From positions 620,001 to 684,000 of the forward strand of contig NZ_SHKR01000014.1 in assembly GCF_004217145.1 (NCBI RefSeq): 64,000 nucleotides of DNA. The letters run 5' to 3'. The position numbers were made by a program, and so were the translations under genes. The DNA comes from Kribbella rubisoli (lineage in GTDB: Bacteria > Actinomycetota > Actinomycetes > Propionibacteriales > Kribbellaceae). Positions 32,986 through 40,815 of this stretch are shown here, piece by piece; within the stretch, counting starts at the first letter, position 1, and each line of letters opens with the position of its first letter. A model generated the notes under the pieces. The model made no database searches. It was not told the origin of the DNA and worked only from the letters and a program-made list of their open reading frames with translations.

Positions 32986-33023
32986 TTGACAACCAGTTCC
33001 AATTAAATGAAAATGATTGTCAT
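32986..33023 (+). promoter_or_regulatory. znuA promoter with overlapping Zur-type box
   Basis: TTGACA (32986-32991), 17 bp, then GAAAAT (33009-33014). The dyad ATGAAAATGATTGTCAT (33007-33023) matches the Fur/Zur-family box pattern with one mismatch between arms and covers the minus 10 and the predicted transcript start. Transcription would begin at or just before the ATG at 33022, giving a nearly leaderless znuA mRNA. The same box lies 38 bp before the YibE/F start and could control both. Confidence 0.8.
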
Positions 33024-33966
33024 GAGATCTGGTCTTCGAGCTATTGTCGCCGGTGCCTTCGTCACGGCGACACTCGCCCTGGCCGGATGCGGCGGCTCGT
33101 CGGCCAACGGCAGCGACAACGGCAAGCTCGACGTCGTGACCTCGTTCTATCCGCTCGAGTTCATCGCCCGCACAGTGGGTGGCGACGCCGTGAACGTGAC
33201 CACCCTGACCGCACCGGGTGTCGAGCCGCACGACCTCGAGCTCACTCCCAAGCAGGTCGGATCGATCGCGACGGCCAAGCTCGTCGTCTACGAGAAGGAC
33301 CTGCAGCCGGCCGTCGACGAGGCCGTCGACCAGAACGCCGAGGACGCCGGATTCGACATCTCTCCGGCCGCCCAGCTCGAGGCCACCGGCGCGGACTTCG
33401 AGGAGCACAGCGACGGCATCAAGCCGGCCGCTCACAAGGAGAACGCGCTCGACCCGCACTTCTGGCTCGACCCGGTGCGGTACGGCGAGGTCGTGAAGGC
33501 GGTCGAGGAGAAGCTCGTCAGCCTCGACGGCGCCAACGCCACGGGGTACCACGAGCGTGCCAAGGCTCTGCTGGGTCAGATCAGCAAGCTCGACACGGAG
33601 TACAAGACCGGTCTGGCCGACTGCAAGCTGAACACGTTCGTGACGAGTCATGAGGCGTTCGCCTACCTGGCGAAGCGATACGGTCTGACGATGGTCGGGA
33701 TCGCCGGGTTCGCGCCGGACGCGGAGCCGACTCCGAGCCGGATCAAGGAGGTCCAGGACATCGTGAAGGCCCAGGACGTGACGACCATCTTCTACGAGGA
33801 GCTCGTCAGTCCGAAGGTGGCCGAGACGATCGCGAACGACGTCGGCGTGAAGACCGCCGTGCTGAGCCCGATCGAGGGCCTGTCGGACGCCAACTCCAAA
33901 GAGACGTACCTGACCCTCATGCAGCAGAACCTGCAGGAACTGCGGACGGCGAACGGCTGCAAATGA
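33022..33966 (+). CDS. znuA: Zinc ABC transporter, substrate-binding lipoprotein
   Basis: 314 residues from ATG 33022; upstream in-frame ATGs at 33007 and 33013 lie inside the Zur box. The signal peptide ends in the lipobox LALAGC. The cluster A-I fold is shown by VVTSFYPLEFIARTVGGD, GVEPHDLELTP (first His), ALDPHFWLDP (second His), FVTSHEAFAYLAKRYGL (third His) and TIFYEELVSPKVAE (acidic ligand). The usual His-rich loop before the second His is reduced to a few His. It captures zinc outside the membrane. It overlaps znuC by 4 bp. Confidence 0.93.
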   Translation: MRSGLRAIVAGAFVTATLALAGCGGSSANGSDNGKLDVVTSFYPLEFIARTVGGDAVNVTTLTAPGVEPHDLELTPKQVGSIATAKLVVYEKDLQPAVDEAVDQNAEDAGFDISPAAQLEATGADFEEHSDGIKPAAHKENALDPHFWLDPVRYGEVVKAVEEKLVSLDGANATGYHERAKALLGQISKLDTEYKTGLADCKLNTFVTSHEAFAYLAKRYGLTMVGIAGFAPDAEPTPSRIKEVQDIVKAQDVTTIFYEELVSPKVAETIANDVGVKTAVLSPIEGLSDANSKETYLTLMQQNLQELRTANGCK

Positions 33967-34718
33967 CACCAGAAGACTCCCCCAAGGCCGTCCAGGTCTC
34001 CGATCTCTCGGTCGACCTGGGCGGCCGGCTCGTGCTTCGGGGTATCGATCTGCAGATCCGGCAGGGCGAGGTGGTCGCCGTGCTCGGGACCAACGGCTCC
34101 GGCAAGTCCACGCTGATCAAGACCATCGTCGGCCTGCTGCCCGCAGCTCGCGGCGAGGTCCGCCTGTTCGGTACGCCGGTCCCCCGCTTCCGCCAGTGGC
34201 GCCGCGTCGGGTACGTACCGCAGCGCATCACCGCGGCCGGCGGCGTACCGGCGACTGTGTATGAGGTGGTGTCGTCCGGTCTGCTCTCGAAGCGGCGGAT
34301 GTTCAGCCCGCTCGGGGCGGCCGGCAAGCAGGCGATCGAGCAGGCGCTCGATGTCGTCGACATGGCCGACCGGCGCAAGGACGCGGTTGCCGAGCTGTCC
34401 GGTGGCCAGCAGCAGCGGGTCCTGATCGCGCGGGCGCTGGTGTCCGATCCGGAGCTGCTGATCCTCGACGAGCCGACTGCCGGCGTGGATCTGGCCAGCC
34501 AGCAGATCTTCGCCGACGCAGTCCGGGACAAGGTCGCGAGCGGTACGACAGTGGTGATGGTGAGCCACGATCTCGGCCCGATGGACGCGCTGATCGATCG
34601 CTCGGTGGTGATGCGCCGCGGCCGCATCGTGTACGACGGGCCGCCGCACGCCTCCCAGACCCACGCCCACGTCCACCACTCACACATCGACGACGGACCG
34701 GGGTGGACGCCTTCATGA
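33963..34718 (+). CDS. znuC: Zinc ABC transporter, ATP-binding protein
   Basis: 251 residues. Complete ABC ATPase: Walker A GTNGSGKST, Q-loop VGYVPQR, signature LSGGQQQR, Walker B LLILDEPTAG and the switch His in VSHDLG. The C-terminal tail is His-rich (ASQTHAHVHHSHIDD) and may bind zinc and report cytosolic levels. It starts 4 bp inside znuA and ends in an ATGA overlap with znuB. Confidence 0.94.
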   Translation: MTPEDSPKAVQVSDLSVDLGGRLVLRGIDLQIRQGEVVAVLGTNGSGKSTLIKTIVGLLPAARGEVRLFGTPVPRFRQWRRVGYVPQRITAAGGVPATVYEVVSSGLLSKRRMFSPLGAAGKQAIEQALDVVDMADRRKDAVAELSGGQQQRVLIARALVSDPELLILDEPTAGVDLASQQIFADAVRDKVASGTTVVMVSHDLGPMDALIDRSVVMRRGRIVYDGPPHASQTHAHVHHSHIDDGPGWTPS

Positions 34719-35719
34719 GCATGTTCGAGCTCGAGTTCATGCAGCGGGCGCTGATCGCCGGCCTGCTGACCGGGTTGTCTGCGCCGGCCATCGGCACGTA
34801 TCTGGTGCAGCGGCGGCTGTCGCTCATGGGTGACGGCATCGGCCACATCGCTATCACCGGAGTGGCGCTCGGTCTGCTCACCGGCAGCGCACCGGTCCTG
34901 ACCGCAGTGCTCGTGTCCATTGCCGGTGCGACAGCTATCGAGCTGGTCCGCGCGCGCGGCAAGGCCACGGGCGACGTAGCGCTCGCACTGATGTTCTACG
35001 GCGGCATAGCGGGCGGCGTGCTCCTCATCGGGCTAGCCGGCCAAGGTGCAGCCACCCTGAACACCTATCTGTTCGGTTCACTCACCACCGTGTCCCAGAG
35101 CGACCTGTACGTCGTCGTCGGACTGGCCGTGGCCGTGCTGGTCGTGGCGATCGGTCTGGGACCGCAGCTGTTCGCGGTGTGCCAGGACGAGGAGTTCGCC
35201 CGTACGACGGGGCTCCGGGTGCAGCTGCTCAACCTGGTGATCGCTGTGATGGCTGCAGTGACAGTGACCGTGGCGATGCGGACCGTGGGGCTCTTGCTGG
35301 TCAGTGCGCTGATGGTGGTCCCCGTGGCAACAGCTCAGCAGGTGACGCGCTCCTTCCGCAGTACGTTCGTCACCGCGTGCATCATCGGCGTGCTGGCCTG
35401 TCTGGCCGGCATCGTCACGTCGTACAACGCGAATGTGGCTCCGGGCGCGACCATCGTCGTGCTGGCGCTGGCCGGGTTCGTGGTGGCGGCCACGGTGGGG
35501 ACGCTGCTCCGGCGGCGGTCCGGCCGGATGCGTCCGCTCGCGGACGAGGAGCCGGAGGTCGGCGTGCCGGCTCCAGAGCCGCATGCGGTCAGCCCCGGCC
35601 ACCCGCACGCGCACAGCCAGGCTTGTGGTCACCAGAAGGTCGACCACGGCGACCATGTCGACTACGTTCACGACGGTCACCTGCATGCGGCACACGGGGA
35701 TCACTGGGATGAGCACTGA
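34715..35719 (+). CDS. znuB: Zinc ABC transporter, permease with cytosolic His tail
   Basis: 334 residues from ATG 34715, the ATGA overlap with the znuC stop; an ATG at 34703 also opens the frame. Eight or so membrane helices of the ABC-3 family, with GLSAPAIGTYLVQRRLSLMGDGIGHIAI near the start. The last 50 residues are soluble and packed with His and Asp (about 14 His), far more than typical ZnuB. With the ZnuC tail and the YibE/F tract, this is the third His-rich segment in this locus. A 55-bp gap leads to zur. Confidence 0.92.
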   Translation: MSMFELEFMQRALIAGLLTGLSAPAIGTYLVQRRLSLMGDGIGHIAITGVALGLLTGSAPVLTAVLVSIAGATAIELVRARGKATGDVALALMFYGGIAGGVLLIGLAGQGAATLNTYLFGSLTTVSQSDLYVVVGLAVAVLVVAIGLGPQLFAVCQDEEFARTTGLRVQLLNLVIAVMAAVTVTVAMRTVGLLLVSALMVVPVATAQQVTRSFRSTFVTACIIGVLACLAGIVTSYNANVAPGATIVVLALAGFVVAATVGTLLRRRSGRMRPLADEEPEVGVPAPEPHAVSPGHPHAHSQACGHQKVDHGDHVDYVHDGHLHAAHGDHWDEH

Positions 35720-35774
35720 CACTTGCTGACTTCTGAGAGAATTGCGGCGTGGTGACGATATGACAGGAGGAACG

Positions 35775-36167
35775 GTGGCTATCGGAACACGCTCGACCCG
35801 TCAGCGCGCGGCGGTCGCGCAAGCGCTCGACAAGCTCGACGAATTCCGCACCGCCCAGGAGATCCACCAGGACCTCCGGTCCGCCGGTGAGAACGTCGGC
35901 CTGACCACTGTCTACCGGACCCTGCAGGCGCTCGCGGACTCCAGCGAGGTCGACGTACTGCGCAACGCCGACGGCGAAACGGCGTACCGGCGCTGCTCGA
36001 AGGGTCATCATCACCACCTGGTCTGCCGCAACTGCGGCCGCACCGTCGAGGTCGAGGGCCCCGCCGTCGAACGCTGGGCCGACAAGGTCGCCGCCGAACA
36101 CGGCTACGCCGACATCAGCCACACCCTGGAAATCTTCGGCACCTGCGCCGACTGCCAGCAGGCCTGA
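35775..36167 (+). CDS. zur: Zinc uptake regulator, Fur family
   Basis: 130 residues from GTG 35775, chosen because AGGAGG lies 4 bp before it; the frame opens at 35742. Winged helix: RSTRQRAAVAQALDKLDEF, then VGLTTVYRTLQALAD. The metal core is KGHHHHLVCRNCG with a second CxxC (CADCQ) holding structural zinc. The regulatory site His/Cys/Glu set is typical of Zur. With zinc bound it should repress the box at 33007-33023, closing a feedback loop with the znu genes just upstream on the same strand. Confidence 0.92.
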   Translation: MAIGTRSTRQRAAVAQALDKLDEFRTAQEIHQDLRSAGENVGLTTVYRTLQALADSSEVDVLRNADGETAYRRCSKGHHHHLVCRNCGRTVEVEGPAVERWADKVAAEHGYADISHTLEIFGTCADCQQA

Positions 36168-36231
36168 GCCGCCGGCAACCAGCTCGGCATCTCCGGCCGC
36201 CAGCAGCTCCACAACTTCATCGATTGAGGGT

Positions 36232-36262
36232 TTGCCTTTGAGCGCGCTCTAAGGCGTACGGT
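36232..36262 (+). promoter_or_regulatory. MerR-type promoter with 19-bp spacer and operator
   Basis: TTGCCT (36232-36237) and TACGGT (36257-36262) are separated by 19 bp, the long spacing that MerR regulators correct by DNA twisting. The spacer is filled by the dyad CCTTTGAGCGCGCTCTAAGG (36235-36254; 9 of 10 arm positions pair, 10 of 11 with the flanking G-C). The merR-like gene starts 8 bp after the minus 10. Confidence 0.75.
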
Positions 36263-36269
36263 CGTTGAC

Positions 36270-36734
36270 ATGAACGCGACCGAGCTGCTGATGGATATTG
36301 CGGCGCATCACCGGGAGTTGGAGCCCGTCGATCCGGATCTGCTGTGCCTGCTCGAGCTTCCGGACGATCTGCCCGAGCAGCTGTCGATTGCCGAGGCCGC
36401 CGAGCTCACCGGTCTCACTGCCCACACCCTGCGGTACTACGAGCGGATCGGGCTGGTCGACGTACGCCGGGACGCGGCCGGCTACCGCAGCTACGACCGG
36501 CGGGCGATGGCGCGGATCGTGTTCATCAGCAGGCTGCGCGCCTCCGGGATGCCGATCGGCACGCTCAGCCACTACCTGGCGCTGGTGCTCGAGGGCGACC
36601 ACACCGCACCGCAGCGGCTCGCCCTGATGCAGGAGCACCGCGCCAAGATCCACCGGCAGCTGCGTGATCTGCAGCTCGCCCTCGCGGTGACCGACTACAA
36701 GATCGACGTGTACGGCGGCACCGCCACTCCGTAA
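36270..36734 (+). CDS. MerR-family transcriptional regulator
   Basis: 154 residues. An N-terminal extension of 35 residues precedes the MerR winged helix (LSIAEAAELTGLTAHTLRYYERIGLVDVRRDAAGYRSYDR). The C-terminal dimerisation helix follows, without the Cys set of metal sensors, so it probably senses an organic or redox signal. It is autoregulated from a classical 19-bp-spacer promoter and likely controls the aldo/keto reductase 60 bp downstream. Confidence 0.9.
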   Translation: MNATELLMDIAAHHRELEPVDPDLLCLLELPDDLPEQLSIAEAAELTGLTAHTLRYYERIGLVDVRRDAAGYRSYDRRAMARIVFISRLRASGMPIGTLSHYLALVLEGDHTAPQRLALMQEHRAKIHRQLRDLQLALAVTDYKIDVYGGTATP

Positions 36735-36794
36735 CTTTCCGCGCTCACCCCGGGGGTCCCGGGCGGAGCCATGCCATCTTTCAGGGAGATTCTG

Positions 36795-37769
36795 ATGAAA
36801 CTGGGTACTCAAGGCGCCGAGGTCAGCCGGCTCGGACTCGGCTGTATGGGAATGAGCTTCGCGTACGGCGCGGCCGACGACAACGAGTCCGTCGCGACCC
36901 TGCACCGCGCGCTCGACCTCGGCATCACGTTCCTCGACACCGCCGACATGTACGGCTTCGGCGCCAACGAGGAGCTGGTCGGCGCGGCGATCGCCGACCG
37001 CCGGGACGAGGTGTTCCTGGCGACGAAGTTCGGGATCATCGGCGATCCGCGCGACCCGTCGAAGCGCGATGTCAGCGGGTCACCGGACTACGTCCGGTCC
37101 GCGATCGACGCGTCGCTGCAGCGGCTGGGCGTCGACCACGTGGACCTGTACTACCAGCACCGCGTGGATCCCGGCGTACCGGTCGAGGAGACGGTCGGGG
37201 CGATGGCTTCGCTGGTCGAGGCCGGCAAGGTCCGCTACCTCGGGTTGTCGGAGGCGTCGGCGGAGACGATCCGGCGCGCGCACGCCGTACATCCGATCAC
37301 CACGGTGCAGAGCGAGTGGTCGCTGTTCAGCCGGGATATCGAGGAGTCGGTGCTGCCGGCCTGCCGCGAGCTCGGCATCGGGATGGTGCCGTACTCGCCG
37401 CTCGGGCGCGGCATGCTGACCGGCGCGATGCCGTCGGAGCTTGCCGCCGACGACTTCCGCCGTACCCTGCCGCGCTTCTCCGGCGACAACCTCGACGCGA
37501 ACCTCGCGCTGGTCGAGGAGATCCGCTCGGTCGCCGCCCGGTACGACGCCACGCCGGGCCAGGTCGCGCTCGCCTGGGTGCTTGCGCAGGGCAACGATGT
37601 GGCTCCGATCCCGGGGACGAAGCGGCGCAAGTACCTGGAGGAGAACGCCGCAGCCCTGCAGTTGGAGCTGTCCGCGGACGATCTGGCCGGGTTGTCGAAG
37701 CTGACTCCGGCCGGCAACCGCTACCCGGACATGAACTGGGTCGCCGGGCAGACCGCGCCGCAGGACTGA
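36795..37769 (+). CDS. Aldo/keto reductase
   Basis: 324 residues from ATG 36795 (AGGGAG upstream). NADPH-dependent TIM barrel with the full tetrad: Asp and Tyr in FLDTADMYG, Lys in FLATKFG, His in DLYYQHRVD. The start VSRLGLGCMGMSFAYG is typical of the AKR11/13-like group (YakC). A second copy with the same architecture lies at 52840-53829. It is probably induced by the upstream MerR protein as part of carbonyl detoxification. Confidence 0.92.
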   Translation: MKLGTQGAEVSRLGLGCMGMSFAYGAADDNESVATLHRALDLGITFLDTADMYGFGANEELVGAAIADRRDEVFLATKFGIIGDPRDPSKRDVSGSPDYVRSAIDASLQRLGVDHVDLYYQHRVDPGVPVEETVGAMASLVEAGKVRYLGLSEASAETIRRAHAVHPITTVQSEWSLFSRDIEESVLPACRELGIGMVPYSPLGRGMLTGAMPSELAADDFRRTLPRFSGDNLDANLALVEEIRSVAARYDATPGQVALAWVLAQGNDVAPIPGTKRRKYLEENAAALQLELSADDLAGLSKLTPAGNRYPDMNWVAGQTAPQD

Positions 37770-37784
37770 TAAGCTGACCGCAGT

Positions 37785-37824
37785 AAGCCTTCCGTACCGG
37801 ACTCCTCCGGCGGGAGGCTTTTCT
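37785..37824 (+). terminator. Intrinsic-type terminator after the aldo/keto reductase
   Basis: AAGCCTTCC (37785-37793) pairs with GGGAGGCTT (37812-37820) at 8 of 9 positions, enclosing a second small stem CCGG/CCGG, and is followed by TTTCTG. The stem ends in a short T run, which is uncommon in this window. It lies between two genes on the same strand, so it separates the MerR/AKR unit from the GNAT gene. Confidence 0.6.
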
Positions 37825-37850
37825 GCGTTCTGATCCAGTTGAGGAGACCC

Positions 37851-38345
37851 ATGTCTGATCTCGTGGTACGCCGTGTCGACGCGGCCGACCGGCCCGTGAT
37901 GGAGCGGCTGTGGCTGATGTTCCGCCACGACATGTCCGAGTTCCAGGGGCAGCTGCCGCGGCCCGACGGCAGCTACCGCACCGAGTGGTTGGAGAAGGTC
38001 CTGACCGGGGACCCCGAGTGGGCCGGGTACCTGATCTCCGTCGGTGAGAACCCGGTCGGGTTCTGCTTCATGCGTGCGCTGCAGCAGCCGGTGCACGTGC
38101 TGAACGCGTTCTTCATGGTCCGTCCGGTGCGCCGCAGCGGCCTGGGCCTCCGGGCGGTGCAGGAAGTGCTGTCGAACCACCCGGGGCCGTGCGACGTCGC
38201 GTTCCAGGGCAACAACGAGAAGGCGGTCCGGTTCTGGCAACGCGTCGCGACCGAGGTGTCCGGCGACGTGTGGACGCACGAGGCTCGGCCGATCGCGGGT
38301 AAGCCCGATGCCACGGCGGACCTGTGGATCTCATTCAAGGTGTAG
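37851..38345 (+). CDS. GNAT-family N-acetyltransferase
   Basis: 164 residues from ATG 37851, with GAGGAG 5 bp upstream. Acetyl-CoA-dependent acyltransferase fold: LVVRRVDAADRPVMERLW at the start, GYLISVGENPVGFCFM, then FFMVRPVRRSGLGLRAVQEVL as the acetyl-CoA-binding motif A, and NEKAVRFWQRV near the end. Substrate unknown. The last 15 bp overlap the convergent sigma factor gene. Confidence 0.88.
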   Translation: MSDLVVRRVDAADRPVMERLWLMFRHDMSEFQGQLPRPDGSYRTEWLEKVLTGDPEWAGYLISVGENPVGFCFMRALQQPVHVLNAFFMVRPVRRSGLGLRAVQEVLSNHPGPCDVAFQGNNEKAVRFWQRVATEVSGDVWTHEARPIAGKPDATADLWISFKV

Positions 38346-39287
38346 CGGCAGCCCGAAGTACTCGAAGAGGCTTTGGTCGAAGAACGTGATGTTGTGCGTG
38401 ATCCCGGCCTTGCTCACGGCAAACACCTGCAGACTGTGGGCGCGGTAGATGGGATCCAGCCCGTCGGCGGCGCGTACGTACGCGCCGACGGCGGGCTGGT
38501 CGTTCGCCACAGTCGTCACCATCCGCCAGGACGGGCCGCGCATCGCGTAGACGCGCTCGATGAATTCGCCGTACGCGTCGCGTCCCACGAGCCACAGCGG
38601 CGCCGGCGGCATCTCGAGCACGACCCGCTCGGCCAGCAGCCGGCTGAGGCCCTGCACGTCGGCGGCCTCGAAGGCCCGCACGTAGTCGTCGACGATCGTC
38701 TTGATCTCCTTGTCGGTCGGCTCGTCGACGTCGTCCTCTTTGACATCGACCTCGGCCAGACGGGCACGGGCGCGTTGGAGCGCACTGTTCACCGAGGCCG
38801 GTGTGGTCTCGAGCGCCTCCGCGACGTCGGCGGCGGACCAGTCGAGGACGTCCCGCAGTACCAGGACCGCTCGCTGACGAGCCGGCAGATACTGCATCGC
38901 GGCGACCAGTGCGAGCCGCAGGCTCCCCCGGGCTTCCAGCGCCCCGGCCGGATCGCCGGTCGTCGGGAACGGCTGCAGCCATGGCACGTCCATCGCCAGC
39001 TCGATCGGCGCCTGCGCGTCGGTCGTCGCTCCCACCAGTCCTGACGGGAGCGCGCGGCGACCTCGGCCCTTGAGCGCGGTCAGGCACGCGTTGGTGGCGA
39101 TCCGGTAGAGCCAGGTGCGGAGCGAGGCGCGCTCGGCGTCGTACGAGTCGATCGCACGCCACGCGCGCAGCATGGTCTCCTGGACCAGATCCTCAGCGTC
39201 GTGAACCGACCCGAGCATCCGGTAGCAATGCGCCAGCAACTCACGCCGGTACGGCGCCACCTGCTGATCGAAGTCGTCACGGTCCAC
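38331..39287 (-). CDS. ECF sigma factor with SnoaL-like C-terminal domain (SigG-like)
   Basis: 318 residues from GTG 39287, with GGAGG 8 bp upstream. Region 2 is FDQQVAPYRRELLAHCYRML-SVHDAEDLVQETMLRAW; region 4 is LPARQRAVLVLRDVLDWSAADVAEAL. The linker WLQPFP is typical of the SigG-type group. A SnoaL-2/NTF2-like domain (about 195-315) replaces an anti-sigma factor and probably modulates activity by ligand binding or intramolecular contact. No anti-sigma gene is adjacent, as usual in this group. The divergent DHA2 transporter may be a target. Confidence 0.9.
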   Translation of the reverse strand: MDRDDFDQQVAPYRRELLAHCYRMLGSVHDAEDLVQETMLRAWRAIDSYDAERASLRTWLYRIATNACLTALKGRGRRALPSGLVGATTDAQAPIELAMDVPWLQPFPTTGDPAGALEARGSLRLALVAAMQYLPARQRAVLVLRDVLDWSAADVAEALETTPASVNSALQRARARLAEVDVKEDDVDEPTDKEIKTIVDDYVRAFEAADVQGLSRLLAERVVLEMPPAPLWLVGRDAYGEFIERVYAMRGPSWRMVTTVANDQPAVGAYVRAADGLDPIYRAHSLQVFAVSKAGITHNITFFDQSLFEYFGLPLHLE

Positions 39288-39343
39288 GGCGCGAGCCTCC
39301 CACTGATCGGGGTCTGTGGAAGTACGTACCGCGCTGCTCGCCG

Positions 39344-39372
39344 GAATTCATCGCTGCGCCGCCGATGAATTC
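39344..39372. promoter_or_regulatory. Operator-like perfect inverted repeat between sigma factor and transporter
   Basis: GAATTCATCG (39344-39353) and CGATGAATTC (39363-39372) pair perfectly around 9 bp. It lies in the 148-bp divergent interval and probably binds a dimeric regulator not encoded next to it. Confidence 0.55.
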
Positions 39373-39435
39373 GTGAGGTGCGCCAGGTACATACCCACGT
39401 CCTGACTCTCAGGCACTGGACGAGGGAGAGACCTG

Positions 39436-40815
39436 ATGGCCACTGTGATGATCGACCGCCCGGCTGACGTCGGCGCACGCCGCGGGCTGATGCTCGCCGT
39501 GTTGCTGCTCGGCCAGTTCATGGCACTGCTGGACACGTCCGTCGTCAATGTCGCGATGCCCACCATCGGCGCCGGCTTCCACGCGTCCGGCGCCTGGCTG
39601 CAACTGGTCGTCGGCGGCTACATGGTCGCGTACGCGATGACGCTGATCACCGGCGCCCGGCTCGGCGACCTCTACGGCCGCCGCCGGATGTACCTGATCG
39701 GGGTCGTGCTGTTCACGCTCGCGTCGCTCGCCTGCGGCCTGGCACCGGCGATCCTGCCGCTGGTGCTGTTCCGCTTCGCTCAAGGCATGGCAGCGGCGGT
39801 GATGGTTCCGCAGATCATCAGCGTGATCCAGACCCACTTCACCGGTCCCGCCCGGGCCAAGGCACTCTCGGCGTACGGCGCGACTCTGTCCGCCGGGCAG
39901 GTGGCCGGTCTGGTCGTCGGCGGCCTGCTCCTCGCCGCGAACCTGTTCGGGTCCCAGTGGCGGCCGATCTTCCTGATCAACGTCCCGGTCGGCATCCTCC
40001 TCGCGGTCCTGGTGCCCCGGCTGGTGCCGGCCGACGTACCCCGGCTGACAGCTGAGCGTCGGCTCGATCTCACCGGGCTGGCGATCTCGACCTGCGCAGT
40101 ACTCCTGCTGGTCCTGCCGATGGTGATCGGGCACGAACTCGGCTGGCCGCGATGGACGTTCGGCTGCTTCGTCGCGGGCGTCGTCCTCGCGGTGGTCTTC
40201 GTCCGGGTCGAGCGCCGGGTCGCCGATCCGCTCCTCAACCTCGACGTTCTGCGGGCTCGCGGCCTCGCGGCCGGGATCGCGACGCTCACCTGCACGCTGG
40301 TGGCCGTCGCCGGGTTCATGTTCACCTTCACCCTGCATCTGCAGAACGGTCTCGGCGAGTCGGCCCTCCACTCGGGGCTGACCTGGCTCCCCTTCGCCGT
40401 CACCTTCGGTGTGGTCGGGTTCTTCTGGCGGTCGCTCCCGAGCCGGCTGCATCACCTCGTCGTTCCCACCGGCCTCGCCCTGTGCATGCTCGGATACGTC
40501 GGCATCGGGCTCGCGCAGCTCAGCGCCGGTTCGCTGGTGTGGCCCGCGCTGGTACTGGCCGGTGCAGGCATGGGCCTGTCCGCCAGCCCACTCGTCACCC
40601 AATCGCTGGTCCACGTCCCGTTCGACAGAGCAGCCGATGCGAGCGGCGTCCTCACCACGACGATCCAGCTGAGCCAGGTCGGCGGCGTCGCGATCTTCGG
40701 GACCCTGTTCCTGTCGGGGGGCTCCCTCGCCACGACGAGCTGGTTCCTCGCCCTCGCCGCCGCGCTCGGCATCGTCGCGGGCAGCTTCCTCGCCCGCAAC
40801 GTCCGTCAGGCTTAG
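39436..40815 (+). CDS. MFS transporter, DHA2 (EmrB/QacA) family
   Basis: 459 residues with about 14 membrane helices. The DHA2 helix-1 motif LLGQFMALLDTSVVNVAMPT and the loop 2-3 motif ARLGDLYGRRRMYLIG are clear; motif C-like glycines follow in helix 5. A drug/proton antiporter is the family expectation; the substrate is unknown. The last 4 bp overlap the convergent mscR gene. Confidence 0.9.
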   Translation: MATVMIDRPADVGARRGLMLAVLLLGQFMALLDTSVVNVAMPTIGAGFHASGAWLQLVVGGYMVAYAMTLITGARLGDLYGRRRMYLIGVVLFTLASLACGLAPAILPLVLFRFAQGMAAAVMVPQIISVIQTHFTGPARAKALSAYGATLSAGQVAGLVVGGLLLAANLFGSQWRPIFLINVPVGILLAVLVPRLVPADVPRLTAERRLDLTGLAISTCAVLLLVLPMVIGHELGWPRWTFGCFVAGVVLAVVFVRVERRVADPLLNLDVLRARGLAAGIATLTCTLVAVAGFMFTFTLHLQNGLGESALHSGLTWLPFAVTFGVVGFFWRSLPSRLHHLVVPTGLALCMLGYVGIGLAQLSAGSLVWPALVLAGAGMGLSASPLVTQSLVHVPFDRAADASGVLTTTIQLSQVGGVAIFGTLFLSGGSLATTSWFLALAAALGIVAGSFLARNVRQA

